From NCBI GenBank assembly GCA_021204025.1, contig JAJQAC010000063.1:23565-87564 (forward strand): a DNA stretch of 64,000 bases. The letters are read 5' to 3'. Origin of the DNA: Clostridiales bacterium. GTDB taxonomy: Bacteria; Bacillota; Clostridia; Lachnospirales; Lachnospiraceae. The position numbers and the translations under genes are program-made. The notes under the pieces were generated by a model. It saw nothing but the letters and a program-made list of their open reading frames with translations. It did no database searches and was not told where the DNA came from. Shown in pieces: positions 36,201 to 44,132 of this stretch (its first letter is position 1; each line of letters starts with the position of its first letter).

Positions 36201-37731
36201 GCGCTGTGGCAGCAAACTTACCAAACAGGGATTCGATATCCCGTTTGAGACCTTTCTTGGCTTTAAAGGAGATAAGGAGCCGGATATCGACCTGAATTTT
36301 TCCGGTGAGTACCAGAGTAAAGCCCATGATTATACGGAAGTGATCTTTGGTAAGGGTCAGACCTTCCGGGCGGGTACAATCGGCACGCTTGCGGATAAGA
36401 CGGCTTTCGGTATGGTAAAACATTATTATGAAGATCGTGGAGTCCATAAGCGCGGCTGTGAGATTGACCGGATTGTGAAAGGCTGTGTCGGTATCCGGCG
36501 TACGACCGGACAGCATCCTGGCGGTATCGTCGTGCTGCCAATCGGTGAAGAAATTTATTCTTTCACTCCTGTCCAGCGTCCGGCAAATGATATGACGACC
36601 AAGACCGTGACGACTCATTTTGATTATCATGCGATTGATCATAACCTGCTCAAGCTGGATATACTGGGGCACGATGATCCGACCATGATCCGCATGCTGC
36701 AGGATCTGACCGGGATCGACCCGGTACGGAATATTCCCCTGGATTCTCCGGAGGTGATGTCCCTTTTCCAGAATACATCAGCTCTCGGTATCACGCCGGA
36801 TGACATCGGCGGATGTCAGCTGGGCGCTCTCGGTATTCCTGAATTTGGCACGGATTTCGCGATGCAAATGCTGATGGACGCGAAGCCAAAATATTTCTCT
36901 GATCTTGTGCGGATTGCCGGACTTGCCCACGGCACGGACGTATGGCTGGGTAACGCCAAGGACCTGATCCTCAGCGGACAGGCGACGATTCAGACCGCGA
37001 TCTGCTGCCGTGATGATATCATGGTTTATCTGATCCAGATGGGATTAGAGGAGGGACTTTCCTTTACGATCATGGAAAGTGTCCGCAAGGGAAAAGGGTT
37101 AAAACCGGAGTGGATTGAAGAGATGAAGGCGCACGATGTTCCGCAGTGGTATATTGATTCCTGCCTCAAGATTAAATATATGTTCCCCAAGGCACATGCG
37201 GCCGCGTATGTCATGATGGCATGGCGGGTCGCCTATTGTAAAGTATTTCACCCGTTAGCTTATTACGCGGCATTTTTCAGTATCCGCGCGAGCGGTTTTT
37301 CCTATGAGCTGATGTGCCAGGGACGGGACAAGCTGGAATACCACCTTGCAGACTATAAAAAGAGAGCGAACGAGCTGTCCAAAGCAGAGCAGGATACATT
37401 GCGTGACATGCGGATTGCGCAGGAGATGTATGCGAGAGGATTTGAATTTACGCCTATCGATCTGTACCGGGCTGATGCAACCCGTTTCCAGATTATAGAC
37501 GGAAAGCTGATGCCATCCTTTACCAGCATCGCCGGGATGGGACAAAAAGCCGCCGAGTCTCTTCAGGACGCCGCGATGGACGGCCCCTTCCTCTCACGTG
37601 AAGATCTGAGAACCCGGGGCAAAGTCAGCAAGACCATGTGCGACCTGATGGGAGACATGGGTCTCCTCGGCGACCTGCCCGAAGAAAACCAGCTCTCCCT
37701 GTTTGATTTCGCCCTGCCGCCGGCAGGGTGA
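33292..37731 (+). CDS. polC: DNA polymerase III alpha subunit, PolC type
   Basis: The replicative polymerase of low-GC Gram-positives, 1479 residues. In order: N-terminal domain; OB fold (about residues 260-350); first part of PHP (VELHCHTKMSDMDGV, about 367); inserted DEDDh 3'-5' exonuclease from about 450 (FVVFDIETTGFSPEKNK, HNASFDVSF, HHRAVDDAEATAHIF); second PHP part; then the polymerase palm, fingers and zinc finger (CPECHYYDFD ... CPRCGSKL, about residues 940-975) with DIDLNFSGEYQ as the catalytic aspartates. All proofreading and catalytic motifs are present. It closes the isoprenoid/envelope cluster. Confidence 0.98.
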   Translation: MKAFLEVFPGLHMTEEMEGLLKLVEVDRVTMTSDRSLIRVYIVSPRLIHKKNIVSVENGIRDQLFPGKSVTVKIFEKYRLSTQYNPEKLLRVYRDSLLYELKNYSIVEYNMFRKADITFPRPDLLHMTVENTMVNREKTGELQRILEKVFHERCGLPTNVELEYIDPQDRSKREDRFHAEIAEYLSAHADAGNSSSAQMVQPSREKKPSGKREIVKQEGIRRDASKKKSWSDGNYRSSDHPDVLYGRNFDDDFIEIEKIEGEMGEVTVRGQILSKDSRVTRSGKTIFIFPITDFTDTITVKVFANEENVEALDAAIQTGSFIRLKGNTTIDRFDGELTIGSVRGIKKCEDFRLKRTDQSPVKRVELHCHTKMSDMDGVSEVKDIIRQAKAWGMPAIAITDHGCVQAFPDAFHTLDKGDDFKIIYGVEGYLVDDVRELVENPQGQTFQDPFVVFDIETTGFSPEKNKIIEIGAVRIERGEITERFSTFVNPCEPIPYEIEQLTGINDNMVLSADIIDNILSEFLRFCEGCAIVAHNASFDVSFIQFQAKRLGLAFSPTVLDTVEIARQLLPNLNRYKLDTVAKALDVSLENHHRAVDDAEATAHIFLKFVKMLQEREIEDLKGLNAISRLSAEAIKKMPTWHVIILAKNEIGRVNLYRLVSWSHIDYFSKRPRIPKSLLDEYREGLLIGSACEAGELFQALLRGQPEETLLKIADFYDYLEIQPLGNNAFMLRNEKSTVKTWEDLKECNRRILALGDALGKPVCATCDVHFLNPEDEVYRRIVMAGQGFSDADEQAPLFLRTTEEMLKEFDYLGPDRAQEVVTTNTRRICDMCETIAPVRPDKSPPVIADSDETLRKICYDRAYEIYGEELPEIVVDRLERELHSIISNGFAVMYIIAQKLVWKSNEDGYLVGSRGSVGSSFVAYLAGITEVNSLSPHYLCPECHYYDFDSEEVKKYSGMAGCDMPDKICPRCGSKLTKQGFDIPFETFLGFKGDKEPDIDLNFSGEYQSKAHDYTEVIFGKGQTFRAGTIGTLADKTAFGMVKHYYEDRGVHKRGCEIDRIVKGCVGIRRTTGQHPGGIVVLPIGEEIYSFTPVQRPANDMTTKTVTTHFDYHAIDHNLLKLDILGHDDPTMIRMLQDLTGIDPVRNIPLDSPEVMSLFQNTSALGITPDDIGGCQLGALGIPEFGTDFAMQMLMDAKPKYFSDLVRIAGLAHGTDVWLGNAKDLILSGQATIQTAICCRDDIMVYLIQMGLEEGLSFTIMESVRKGKGLKPEWIEEMKAHDVPQWYIDSCLKIKYMFPKAHAAAYVMMAWRVAYCKVFHPLAYYAAFFSIRASGFSYELMCQGRDKLEYHLADYKKRANELSKAEQDTLRDMRIAQEMYARGFEFTPIDLYRADATRFQIIDGKLMPSFTSIAGMGQKAAESLQDAAMDGPFLSREDLRTRGKVSKTMCDLMGDMGLLGDLPEENQLSLFDFALPPAG

Positions 37732-37801
37732 TAGGGGCGTGCATGTTACTAATCACTAAAGAAATCTTTATAATTAACACATGAGTTGTGCCAATAAAGT
37801 A

Positions 37802-37939
37802 GTCCCTGAGAGTTCAGCATATCCGCAGAGGACATTTTTCACGTCGGCACTTAGCGAGCAGTTTTTTGCGAGCTTAGTACCGCTACGTGAAAACCTAAGT
37901 GCGAACGGTCCTCGGAGGATATGCTGAACTCTCAGGGAC
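37802..37939 (+). repeat. Long hairpin element A: conserved core closed by a perfect 23-bp terminal stem
   Basis: The arms 37802-37824 and 37917-37939 are exact reverse complements over 23 bp and pairing stops at the next base on each side. Inside, GAGGAC (37828-37833) pairs with GTCCTC (37908-37913), TTTTCACGT with ACGTGAAAA, CGG with CCG, and a short apical stem follows. A CCTAAGTGCGAACG stretch on the 3' side stays unpaired. The core GAGGACATTTTTCACGTCGG is identical in copies at 63494 (inverted) and 63828. It lies between polC and the tRNA operon. It could be a structured RNA, a DNA hairpin element or a bidirectional terminator; sequence alone does not decide. Confidence 0.88.
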
Positions 37940-37946
37940 GGGTGGC

Positions 37947-37994
37947 TTGTCAAGAAAAATTCTTTAAAAAATATTTTTAAATTTTTCTTGACAA
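37947..37994. repeat. Perfect 15-bp inverted repeat overlapping the tRNA promoter
   Basis: TTGTCAAGAAAAATT (37947-37961) and AATTTTTCTTGACAA (37980-37994) are exact reverse complements with an 18-base A/T-only-like loop. The right arm contains the TTGACA -35 box of the tRNA promoter, and the left arm contains the mirror-image TTGACAA on the minus strand. It may bind a regulator or reflect divergent promoter elements. Confidence 0.8.
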
Positions 37995-38016
37995 TTAAAA
38001 CAATTCATAGTATACT
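37988..38016 (+). promoter_or_regulatory. Strong sigma-A-type promoter of the tRNA operon
   Basis: TTGACA (37988-37993), 17-base spacer, TATACT (38011-38016). Transcription would start near 38023, about 10 bases before the first tRNA. This is the best promoter match seen in the window. Confidence 0.85.
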
Positions 38017-38031
38017 TTCATCGTTCGACAT

Positions 38032-38105
38032 CGAGGTGTGGCTCAGTTTGGTAGAGCGCTGCGTTCGGGACGCAGAGGTCGCAAGTTCAAATCTTGTCGC
38101 CTCGA
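38032..38105 (+). tRNA. tRNA-Pro (anticodon CGG)
   Basis: The acceptor stem CGAGGTG pairs with CGCCTCG (one T-G pair). The D stem is GCTC/GAGC, the anticodon stem CTGCG/CGCAG encloses loop TTCGGGA with anticodon CGG, and the T arm is GCAAG-TTCAAAT-CTTGT. CCA is not encoded. It reads CCG codons. Confidence 0.95.
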
Positions 38106-38132
38106 TTGCTTAAAAAGCATACAGAATGACAT

Positions 38133-38204
38133 GGCCTTGTGGTCAAGCGGTTAAGACGACGCCCTCTCACGGCGTAATCCCGGGTTCGATTCCCGGCAAG
38201 GTCA
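38133..38204 (+). tRNA. tRNA-Glu (anticodon CTC)
   Basis: The acceptor GGCCTTG pairs with CAAGGTC, the D arm contains GGTCAAGCGGTTAAGAC as in bacterial tRNA-Glu, and the anticodon loop CCTCTCA gives CTC. The T arm CCGGG-TTCGATT-CCCGG is perfect. Most bacteria carry the TTC form; this CTC form reads GAG only. CCA is not encoded. Confidence 0.95.
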
Positions 38205-38211
38205 TTATAAG

Positions 38212-38240
38212 ATGCTTTGGATGCGAGTCCAAAGCATTTT
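38212..38240 (+). other. Hairpin between tRNA-Glu and tRNA-Thr
   Basis: ATGCTTTGGA and TCCAAAGCAT are complementary around a TGCGAG loop, followed by TTTATT. It may mark a processing site or a weak terminator inside the tRNA transcript. Confidence 0.6.
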
Positions 38241-38243
38241 ATT

Positions 38244-38316
38244 GCTTCCATAGCGCAGTTGGTAGCGCACTTCACTCGTAATGAAGGGGTTGCCAGTTCG
38301 AGTCTGGCTGGAAGCT
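38244..38316 (+). tRNA. tRNA-Thr (anticodon CGT)
   Basis: The acceptor GCTTCCA pairs with TGGAAGC, the D stem is GCGC/GCGC, and the anticodon stem CTTCA/TGAAG encloses CTCGTAA with anticodon CGT. The T arm GCCAG-TTCGAGT-CTGGC is perfect. CCA is not encoded. It reads ACG codons. Confidence 0.95.
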
Positions 38317-38325
38317 GATGATAGG

Positions 38326-38354
38326 AACCCCGCATTGAATGCGGGGTTTTTTGT
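38326..38354 (+). terminator. Intrinsic terminator of the tRNA operon
   Basis: AACCCCGCA (38326-38334) and TGCGGGGTT (38340-38348) form a GC-rich hairpin followed by TTTTTT. It is a clear rho-independent terminator. Confidence 0.92.
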
Positions 38355-38575
38355 ATGTGCACACGGGCGTATGTGGAAATTTTGCAGCTGACGCTGCATC
38401 CGGTCTGCGCTCCGCTTCGGTCGTTGCTAAGCGGTCCTGTGTGCCAGTGGCACACGTCAAGGACCGACCGAAACGGAGTGTAGATGCCACTGGCACACAG
38501 CAACCGGTGCAGCGAGTATGAGGCGAAAAAGCCGCCTCCTACTCGATTGCAGGGCCGGACAGGGAATATTGTGGC
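38353..38575. repeat. Modular dispersed repeat, copy 3 (modules c and b)
   Basis: Between the tRNA terminator and the topoisomerase B gene. Module c (about 38365-38505) has TGGAAATTTTGCAGCTGACG, CGCTCCGCTTCGGTCGTTGC, the palindrome GTGTGCCAGTGGCACAC and ATGCCACTGGCACACAGCAA. Module b (about 38512-38550) has GCGAGTATGAGGCGAAAAAG and GCCTCCTACTCGATTGCAGG. The order is c-b here and a-b-c in copy 1, so the units move or recombine separately. The sequence identity to copy 1 over module c is high by eye. Confidence 0.85.
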
Positions 38576-38617
38576 TGGCAGGGGAGTTTCCCGCCGATGG
38601 AAACAAGGAGGAAAGGA

Positions 38618-40537
38618 ATGGCAAAATCACAGTACAATGCGGACAGTATTACCGTGCTGGAGGGTCTGGAGGCCGTCCGCAGGCGTCCTGGCATGTATAT
38701 CGGAAGTATCGGAACCAAAGGTCTGAACCATTTGATCTATGAAATTGTAGATAACGCGGTAGATGAGCATCTGGCCGGCTATTGCAACACCATATTTGTA
38801 ACTTTGGAAAAAGACGGCTCCTGCACCGTGCGCGATAATGGCCGTGGAATCCCGGTTGAGATGCACAAAAAAGGCGTCTCCGCGGAACGTGTCGTATTTA
38901 CGACGCTTCACGCCGGCGGAAAGTTTGACAATGAAGCATACAAAACCAGCGGCGGACTGCACGGAGTGGGTTCCTCTGTTGTGAATGCGCTTTCCGCAAA
39001 TCTGACTGTCAATGTCAGCAAAAACGGCTTGATTTATCATGACGCCTACGAACGCGGGACCGCTGTGGTTAATCTGGAAAAGGGACTGCTGCCAGTGACC
39101 GGGCGTACAAAAGAAACCGGCACAGAGATCAATTTTCTGCCGGACGCAGAAATCTTTGAACATATCCGTTTTCGCGCAGACTGGCTGAAGAGCCGTCTGC
39201 ATGAGACGGCCTATTTAAATCCGGGCCTGACGATTTTTTATGAAAACCAACGGGAAGGGGAAGAAGAAAAAGTAACCTTCCACGAGTCCGATGGAATCGT
39301 AGCCTATGTAAAAGAACTGAATACCGGAAAATCAGTGATTCATGAGCCGATTTATTTCAAAGGAGAGTCAGAGCGGATTGAGGTGGAAGCCGCGATTCAG
39401 TTTGTTGACACCTTTGAAGAAAATGTCCTGGGATTCTGCAATAACATCTTCACGCAGGAGGGCGGCACTCATCTGGTAGGATTTAAAACCCGTTTTACCC
39501 AGCTGATCAACGCGTATGCGAAAGAACTTGGCGTATTAAAGGAAAAGGATCCGAATTTTACCGGAGCGGATACACGAAACGGTATGACTGCGGTCATTGC
39601 TGTGCGGCATCCGGATCCGATCTTTGAGGGACAGACCAAGACAAAACTGGCGAGTGCGGACGCGTCTAAGGCAGTTTCCACGATTGCCGGGGATATGCTT
39701 CAGCATTATTTTGACCGTAATCTGGAGGTCTTAAAAGGAATCATCGCCTGTGCGGAAAAATCCGCAAAGATCCGCAAAGCGGAAGAAAAAGCAAAAACCA
39801 ATATGCTGACAAAGTCAAAATTTTCTTTTGACAGCAACGGGAAACTGGCAAACTGCGAGAGTCGCGACGCTTCTAAGTGTGAGATCTTTATCGTTGAGGG
39901 TGATTCTGCCGGAGGTTCGGCGAAAACAGCGCGAAATCGTATGTATCAGGCGATTCTTCCGATCCGCGGCAAGATCCTCAATGTCGAGAAGGCGTCGATG
40001 GATAAGGTACTGGCGAACGCGGAGATCAAAACCATGATCAACGCGTTTGGATGTGGGTTTTCCGAGGGTTACGGCAATGATTTTGACATTTCCAGGCTGA
40101 GGTATGATAAGATCATACTGATGACGGATGCCGATGTGGACGGCAGCCATATCGATACCCTGCTGCTGACTTTTTTTTACCGTTTTATGCCGGAACTGAT
40201 TCATGACGGTCATGTATACCTGGCGATGCCCCCGCTATATAAGGCAGTTCCTTCCCGCGGACAGGAGGTTTATCTGTATGATGACCGGGAACTGGAGCGC
40301 TACCGGAAAACTCATAAAGGAGAATTTCATCTGCAGCGTTATAAAGGTCTTGGCGAGATGGATCCGGAACAGCTTTGGGAGACGACATTAGATCCGGAAC
40401 GACGTATCCTCAAACGGGTCGAGATTGAGGATGGACGACTGGCCTCTGAGATTACCGGTCTTCTGATGGGCAGTGATGTGCCGCCGAGGAGACGGTTCAT
40501 CTATGATCATGCGGATGAAGCGGAAATTGACGCGTAA
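38618..40537 (+). CDS. Type IIA DNA topoisomerase B subunit (ParE/GyrB-like)
   Basis: About 639 residues. It has the GHKL ATPase domain (EIVDNAVDEHLAGYC, DNGRGIPVEMH, GGLHGVGSSVVNALS), the transducer domain, and the TOPRIM domain (VEGDSAGGSAKTARNR, MTDADVDGSHIDTL) ending in QRYKGLGEMDPEQLWET. It pairs with the A subunit 18 bases downstream. The partner lacks a canonical GyrA box, which favours a topoisomerase IV-type decatenase, but GyrB and ParE are hard to tell apart from sequence alone. ATG 38618 is preferred because AAGGAGGAAAGG directly precedes it. Confidence 0.9.
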   Translation: MAKSQYNADSITVLEGLEAVRRRPGMYIGSIGTKGLNHLIYEIVDNAVDEHLAGYCNTIFVTLEKDGSCTVRDNGRGIPVEMHKKGVSAERVVFTTLHAGGKFDNEAYKTSGGLHGVGSSVVNALSANLTVNVSKNGLIYHDAYERGTAVVNLEKGLLPVTGRTKETGTEINFLPDAEIFEHIRFRADWLKSRLHETAYLNPGLTIFYENQREGEEEKVTFHESDGIVAYVKELNTGKSVIHEPIYFKGESERIEVEAAIQFVDTFEENVLGFCNNIFTQEGGTHLVGFKTRFTQLINAYAKELGVLKEKDPNFTGADTRNGMTAVIAVRHPDPIFEGQTKTKLASADASKAVSTIAGDMLQHYFDRNLEVLKGIIACAEKSAKIRKAEEKAKTNMLTKSKFSFDSNGKLANCESRDASKCEIFIVEGDSAGGSAKTARNRMYQAILPIRGKILNVEKASMDKVLANAEIKTMINAFGCGFSEGYGNDFDISRLRYDKIILMTDADVDGSHIDTLLLTFFYRFMPELIHDGHVYLAMPPLYKAVPSRGQEVYLYDDRELERYRKTHKGEFHLQRYKGLGEMDPEQLWETTLDPERRILKRVEIEDGRLASEITGLLMGSDVPPRRRFIYDHADEAEIDA

Positions 40538-40555
40538 GATGGGGAGGAGAGAGCG

Positions 40556-42790
40556 ATGGCAGAAAAAATATTAACAACAGAATTTTCTGAGGAAATGCAG
40601 CGCAGCTATCTGAATTATTCGATGAGCGTCATTACCGCGCGCGCGATCCCGGACGCGAGAGACGGGTTAAAACCAGTACAGAGGCGTGTATTATATGACA
40701 TGAATGAACTAAAGCTGGGCCATGATAAGCCTCACCGTAAATCTGCCCGTATTGTGGGTGACACGATGGGTAAATATCATCCGCATGGGGACAGCTCCAT
40801 CTATGAGACGCTGGTAGTCCTTTCCCAGGACTTCAAAAAAGGGATGCCTCTGGTGGACGGACATGGCAATTTTGGCTCGATCGAAGGCGATGGCGCCGCG
40901 GCGATGCGTTATACGGAGGCGCGGCTGGAGAAATTTGCGGAGGATGTGTATCTCAGGGATCTGGATAAGACCGTCAATTTTGTGCCCAACTATGATGAGT
41001 CGGAGAAGGAGCCGGAGGTTCTGCCGGTGCGTGTGCCGAATCTGCTGATTAACGGGGCGGAAGGGATCGCAGTCGGTATGAGTACAAGCATTCCGCCCCA
41101 TAATCTTGGTGAGGTGATCGATGCGGTCGAGGCCTATCTGGAGAACCGCGACATCTCGACCGAAGAATTGATGCGATACATGCCCGGTCCGGATTTCCCG
41201 ACCGGAGGCGTGATTGCCAATGGTAAGGAACTTGTGGAAATATATGAGACCGGCGTGGGAAAGATCCGGCTGCGAGGCAAGGTTGAGATCGAGAAGGGAA
41301 AGAAAAAAAACGATCGGGACAAGCTGGTGATCACGGAAATTCCCTATACCATGATCGGAGCCGGGATCAATAAATTTCTGATGGATGTCGCGGAACTCGT
41401 GGAATCCCGCCGTCTGCCGGATGTGACGGATATCTCCAACCAGTCCGGGAAAGAAGGGATCCGCATTGTCCTGGAATGTAAAAAGGACGCGGATATCGGG
41501 AAAATTAAAAATGTCCTTTATAAGAAAACAAAACTGGAGGATACATTCGGCGTCAATATGCTGGCGATTGCAGACGGGCGCCCGGAAACGCTGAGCCTGA
41601 AAGGAATCCTCAAAAATTATCTGAATTTTCAGTATGAAAATAATACCAGAAAATACCAGGCGCTGCTGGAACACGAACAGGAACAGAAAGAGATTAAAGG
41701 CGGACTGATCCGTGCCTGCGACGTGATCGATCTGATTATCGCGATCCTGCGCGGCTCCAGAAACCGCAAAGATGCCAAAGCCTGTCTGATGTGCGGAGAT
41801 ACGAGCAAGATTACCTTCCGCACGCCTGGTTGGGAGGCAGACGCAAAAAAGCTGGATTTTACAGAAAAACAGGCGGACGCGATCCTGGATATGCGTCTCT
41901 ATAAGCTGATCGGTCTGGAAATTCTGGCACTGCAGAAAGAATATAAAGAATGTCTGAGAAAAATTGCCGAATATGAGAAAATCTTGAAGAACCGTAAAAA
42001 TATGGACCGGGTGATCCGTGAGGACCTGGAGAAAATTAAAGAAGAATTTGCTGTGCCGCGAAAGACGACCATCGAGGACAGTGAGGAAATCGTATATATC
42101 GAAGAGCCGGCAGCCGTCCAGGACGCTGTTTTTGTCATAGATCGTTTTGGTTACTGCAAACTGCTGGAGCAAAGCGTCTATGATAAGAATCAGCAGACGA
42201 TCGACGCGGACTATCCGTATGTCATTTCCTGCCAGACAAGCGATCGGATCTGCATCTTTACCAATACGGGGAGTCTGCACCAGATGAAGCTGGCAGATGT
42301 CCCGTTTGGAAAACTGCGTGATAAGGGAACGCCGATTGATAATCTGAGTAAGTATGACGGCAGTAAAGAGGATATCGTATTTCTCACCAGATTTGGAAAT
42401 ATCCAGGGTCAGCTGCTGCTCTTTGCGACCCGGATGGGTATGGTAAAGCAGGTCCCGTCGGAAGAGTTTCTGACGAATAACCGCACGGTAGCGGCGACCA
42501 AGCTGCAGGATGGCGATTCGCTGGTGGTTGTCCGTGTGGTTGGCCAGGAGACGGATCTCGTGCTGGCAAGCTCTGCGGACATGATGCTGCGCTTTTCCAT
42601 GGATGAGATCCCGCAGATGAAAAAGGGCGCGAAGGGCGTCCGCGGGATGCGCCTGGGCGAGGGAGAAACGGTAGAGGGGGTATATTTTGTCAGTCAGCAG
42701 CCGCAGATCCTTTACAAAGGTAAGGAAGTACATCTGAATAAACTCCGGATGGCAAAGAGAGACGGAAAAGGCAGCAGGGTGCGGTTTTAG
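40556..42790 (+). CDS. Type IIA DNA topoisomerase A subunit (ParC-like)
   Basis: The 744-residue protein has the breakage-reunion domain with the active-site tyrosine in [10 protein letters not shown], the quinolone-determining segment [12 protein letters not shown] (Ser and Glu at the positions usually linked to sensitivity) and the C-terminal beta-pinwheel ([21 protein letters not shown]). The GyrA-box QRRGGKG, needed for DNA wrapping, is not seen where expected; KKGAKGVRG near residue 688 lies in the last blade. This favours ParC. It has GGAGGAGAG before the ATG and ends in a terminator cassette. Confidence 0.9.
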   Translation: MAEKILTTEFSEEMQRSYLNYSMSVITARAIPDARDGLKPVQRRVLYDMNELKLGHDKPHRKSARIVGDTMGKYHPHGDSSIYETLVVLSQDFKKGMPLVDGHGNFGSIEGDGAAAMRYTEARLEKFAEDVYLRDLDKTVNFVPNYDESEKEPEVLPVRVPNLLINGAEGIAVGMSTSIPPHNLGEVIDAVEAYLENRDISTEELMRYMPGPDFPTGGVIANGKELVEIYETGVGKIRLRGKVEIEKGKKKNDRDKLVITEIPYTMIGAGINKFLMDVAELVESRRLPDVTDISNQSGKEGIRIVLECKKDADIGKIKNVLYKKTKLEDTFGVNMLAIADGRPETLSLKGILKNYLNFQYENNTRKYQALLEHEQEQKEIKGGLIRACDVIDLIIAILRGSRNRKDAKACLMCGDTSKITFRTPGWEADAKKLDFTEKQADAILDMRLYKLIGLEILALQKEYKECLRKIAEYEKILKNRKNMDRVIREDLEKIKEEFAVPRKTTIEDSEEIVYIEEPAAVQDAVFVIDRFGYCKLLEQSVYDKNQQTIDADYPYVISCQTSDRICIFTNTGSLHQMKLADVPFGKLRDKGTPIDNLSKYDGSKEDIVFLTRFGNIQGQLLLFATRMGMVKQVPSEEFLTNNRTVAATKLQDGDSLVVVRVVGQETDLVLASSADMMLRFSMDEIPQMKKGAKGVRGMRLGEGETVEGVYFVSQQPQILYKGKEVHLNKLRMAKRDGKGSRVRF

Positions 42791-42796
42791 GGCGGA

Positions 42797-42822
42797 GAAT
42801 CCTGCAAAGCAGGATTCTTTTT
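42797..42822 (+). terminator. Intrinsic terminator after the topoisomerase pair
   Basis: GAATCCTGC (42797-42805), AAA, GCAGGATTC (42809-42817), then TTTTT. Including the preceding GGCGGA it is nearly identical to the cassette at 13056-13087; only the loop is inverted (AAA versus TTT). Confidence 0.9.
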
Positions 42823-42834
42823 CAAAAGAGTGTA

Positions 42835-42863
42835 TTGATTTTTCTGCAAATATGAGATAGGAT
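42835..42863 (+). promoter_or_regulatory. Probable sigma-A promoter of asd
   Basis: TTGATT (42835-42840), 17-base spacer, TAGGAT (42858-42863). It lies about 60 bases before the asd start and just after the terminator of the previous operon. No lysine riboswitch is visible in this short leader. Confidence 0.55.
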
Positions 42864-42925
42864 AGGAACGATTCTACAGGAACGCTGTGTTTTGGCGGAT
42901 CTGTGCGTATATGAGGAGAACAGTT

Positions 42926-44011
42926 ATGGATAAGAAATGGAAAGTCGGTATTCTGGGAGCTACCGGTATGGTAGGGCAGAGGTTTATCGCCCTGTTGGAA
43001 AATCATCCCTGGTTTGAGGTCGTGACAGTCGCGGCGAGTCCCCGCTCCGCCGGTAAGACTTATGAGGAGGCGGTCGGCGGCCGCTGGAAGATGACGACGC
43101 CGATGCCGGAATCTGTGAAAAAGCTGGTGGTGATGAACGTCAACGATGTAGAGACAGTTGCGGCGACCGTTGATTTTGTATTCAGCGCGGTTGACATGAA
43201 GAAAGAAGAGATCCGCGCGATCGAGGAGGCATACGCGAAGACGGAGACTCCGGTGGTTTCCAACAACAGCGCGCACCGCTGGACCGCGGATGTTCCGATG
43301 GTGATCCCGGAGATCAACGCGGATCATCTGGCGTTGATCGAGTATCAGAAGAAACGTCTGGGAACGACGAGAGGATTTATCGCTGTGAAGCCGAATTGCT
43401 CGATCCAGAGCTACACGCCGGCGCTGGCTGCCTGGCGGGAGTTTGAACCGTATGAGGTTGTCGCTACCACCTATCAGGCGATCTCCGGCGCGGGAAAGAC
43501 CTTTAAGGACTGGCCGGAGATGGAGGGCAATATTATCCCGTACATCGGCGGCGAGGAGGAAAAGAGTGAGCAGGAGCCGCTGCGTGTGCTGGGAACGTTT
43601 TGCAACGGTGAGATCAGCAAGGCGGAGGATCTGAAGATTACCTGTCAGTGTATCCGTGTGCCGATTCTCAACGGACATACAGCCGCGGTGTTTGTGCGTT
43701 TCCGCAAAAATCCGACAAAAGAGGAATTGATTGACCGTCTGGTGAAGTTCAGCGGTCTGCCGCAGGAACTGAAACTTCCAAGCGCGCCCAAGCAGTTTAT
43801 TCAGTATCTGGAGGAGGATAATCGTCCGCAGGTCGCGCTGGATGTGGATTATGAAAACGGCATGGGCGTCTCGATCGGACGTCTGAGAGAGGACAGTATT
43901 TACGATTATAAGTTTATCGGTCTCTCTCATAATACCGTCCGCGGAGCTGCCGGTGGAGGCATTCTGTGCGCAGAACTGCTGGCGGCGCAGGGATATATCC
44001 CGGTAAAGTAA
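42926..44011 (+). CDS. asd: Aspartate-semialdehyde dehydrogenase (archaeal/fungal-type)
   Basis: It reduces aspartyl phosphate to the semialdehyde, feeding lysine, threonine, methionine and diaminopimelate for the wall and spore dipicolinate. The roughly 361-residue protein has VGILGATGMVGQRFI, the catalytic cysteine in KPNCSIQSYTP, the substrate-binding VPILNGHTAAVFV and the end NTVRGAAGGGIL. The pattern and length match the branch common in Archaea, fungi and some Clostridia. ATG 42926 has AGGAG 9 bases upstream; the frame extends upstream to 42887 without homology. Confidence 0.94.
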   Translation: MDKKWKVGILGATGMVGQRFIALLENHPWFEVVTVAASPRSAGKTYEEAVGGRWKMTTPMPESVKKLVVMNVNDVETVAATVDFVFSAVDMKKEEIRAIEEAYAKTETPVVSNNSAHRWTADVPMVIPEINADHLALIEYQKKRLGTTRGFIAVKPNCSIQSYTPALAAWREFEPYEVVATTYQAISGAGKTFKDWPEMEGNIIPYIGGEEEKSEQEPLRVLGTFCNGEISKAEDLKITCQCIRVPILNGHTAAVFVRFRKNPTKEELIDRLVKFSGLPQELKLPSAPKQFIQYLEEDNRPQVALDVDYENGMGVSIGRLREDSIYDYKFIGLSHNTVRGAAGGGILCAELLAAQGYIPVK

Positions 44012-44059
44012 GGCGATCTGTATTTGTATGTTTCTTACAAATCGCGAAAAAGATTCTAG

Positions 44060-44087
44060 TGTATTCCCTTTTCTTTGGCGCATACTA
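44060..44087 (+). promoter_or_regulatory. Putative sigma-G (forespore) promoter of the second SASP gene
   Basis: CATACTA at 44081-44087 is an exact match to the Bacillus sigma-G -10. The -35 is less certain: TGTATT (44060-44065, 15-base spacer) or AGTGTA (44058-44063, 17-base spacer). It lies 46 bases before the SASP start. Confidence 0.55.
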
Positions 44088-44132
44088 TCCGTGTAACAAA
44101 AAACAACGCCAAAAGAAAAGGAGGCCGATTTT

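Noticed and set aside
37802..37939. Element A as an insertion sequence
   Set aside because: It is only 138 bases, has no transposase frame and no visible target-site duplication; a non-autonomous element stays possible.
37947..37994. The AT-rich palindrome as the terminator of polC
   Set aside because: The stem is A/T-rich with no run of T after it, and its right arm forms the -35 box of the tRNA promoter.
16820..38510. GCCACTG sequences that resemble the B12 box of the cobalamin riboswitch, in the repeats at about 16825 and 38485
   Set aside because: They are part of the self-complementary stem TGCCACTGGCA in module c of the dispersed repeat; no other riboswitch helices are present and the neighbouring genes (lon, topoisomerase) are not cobalamin genes.
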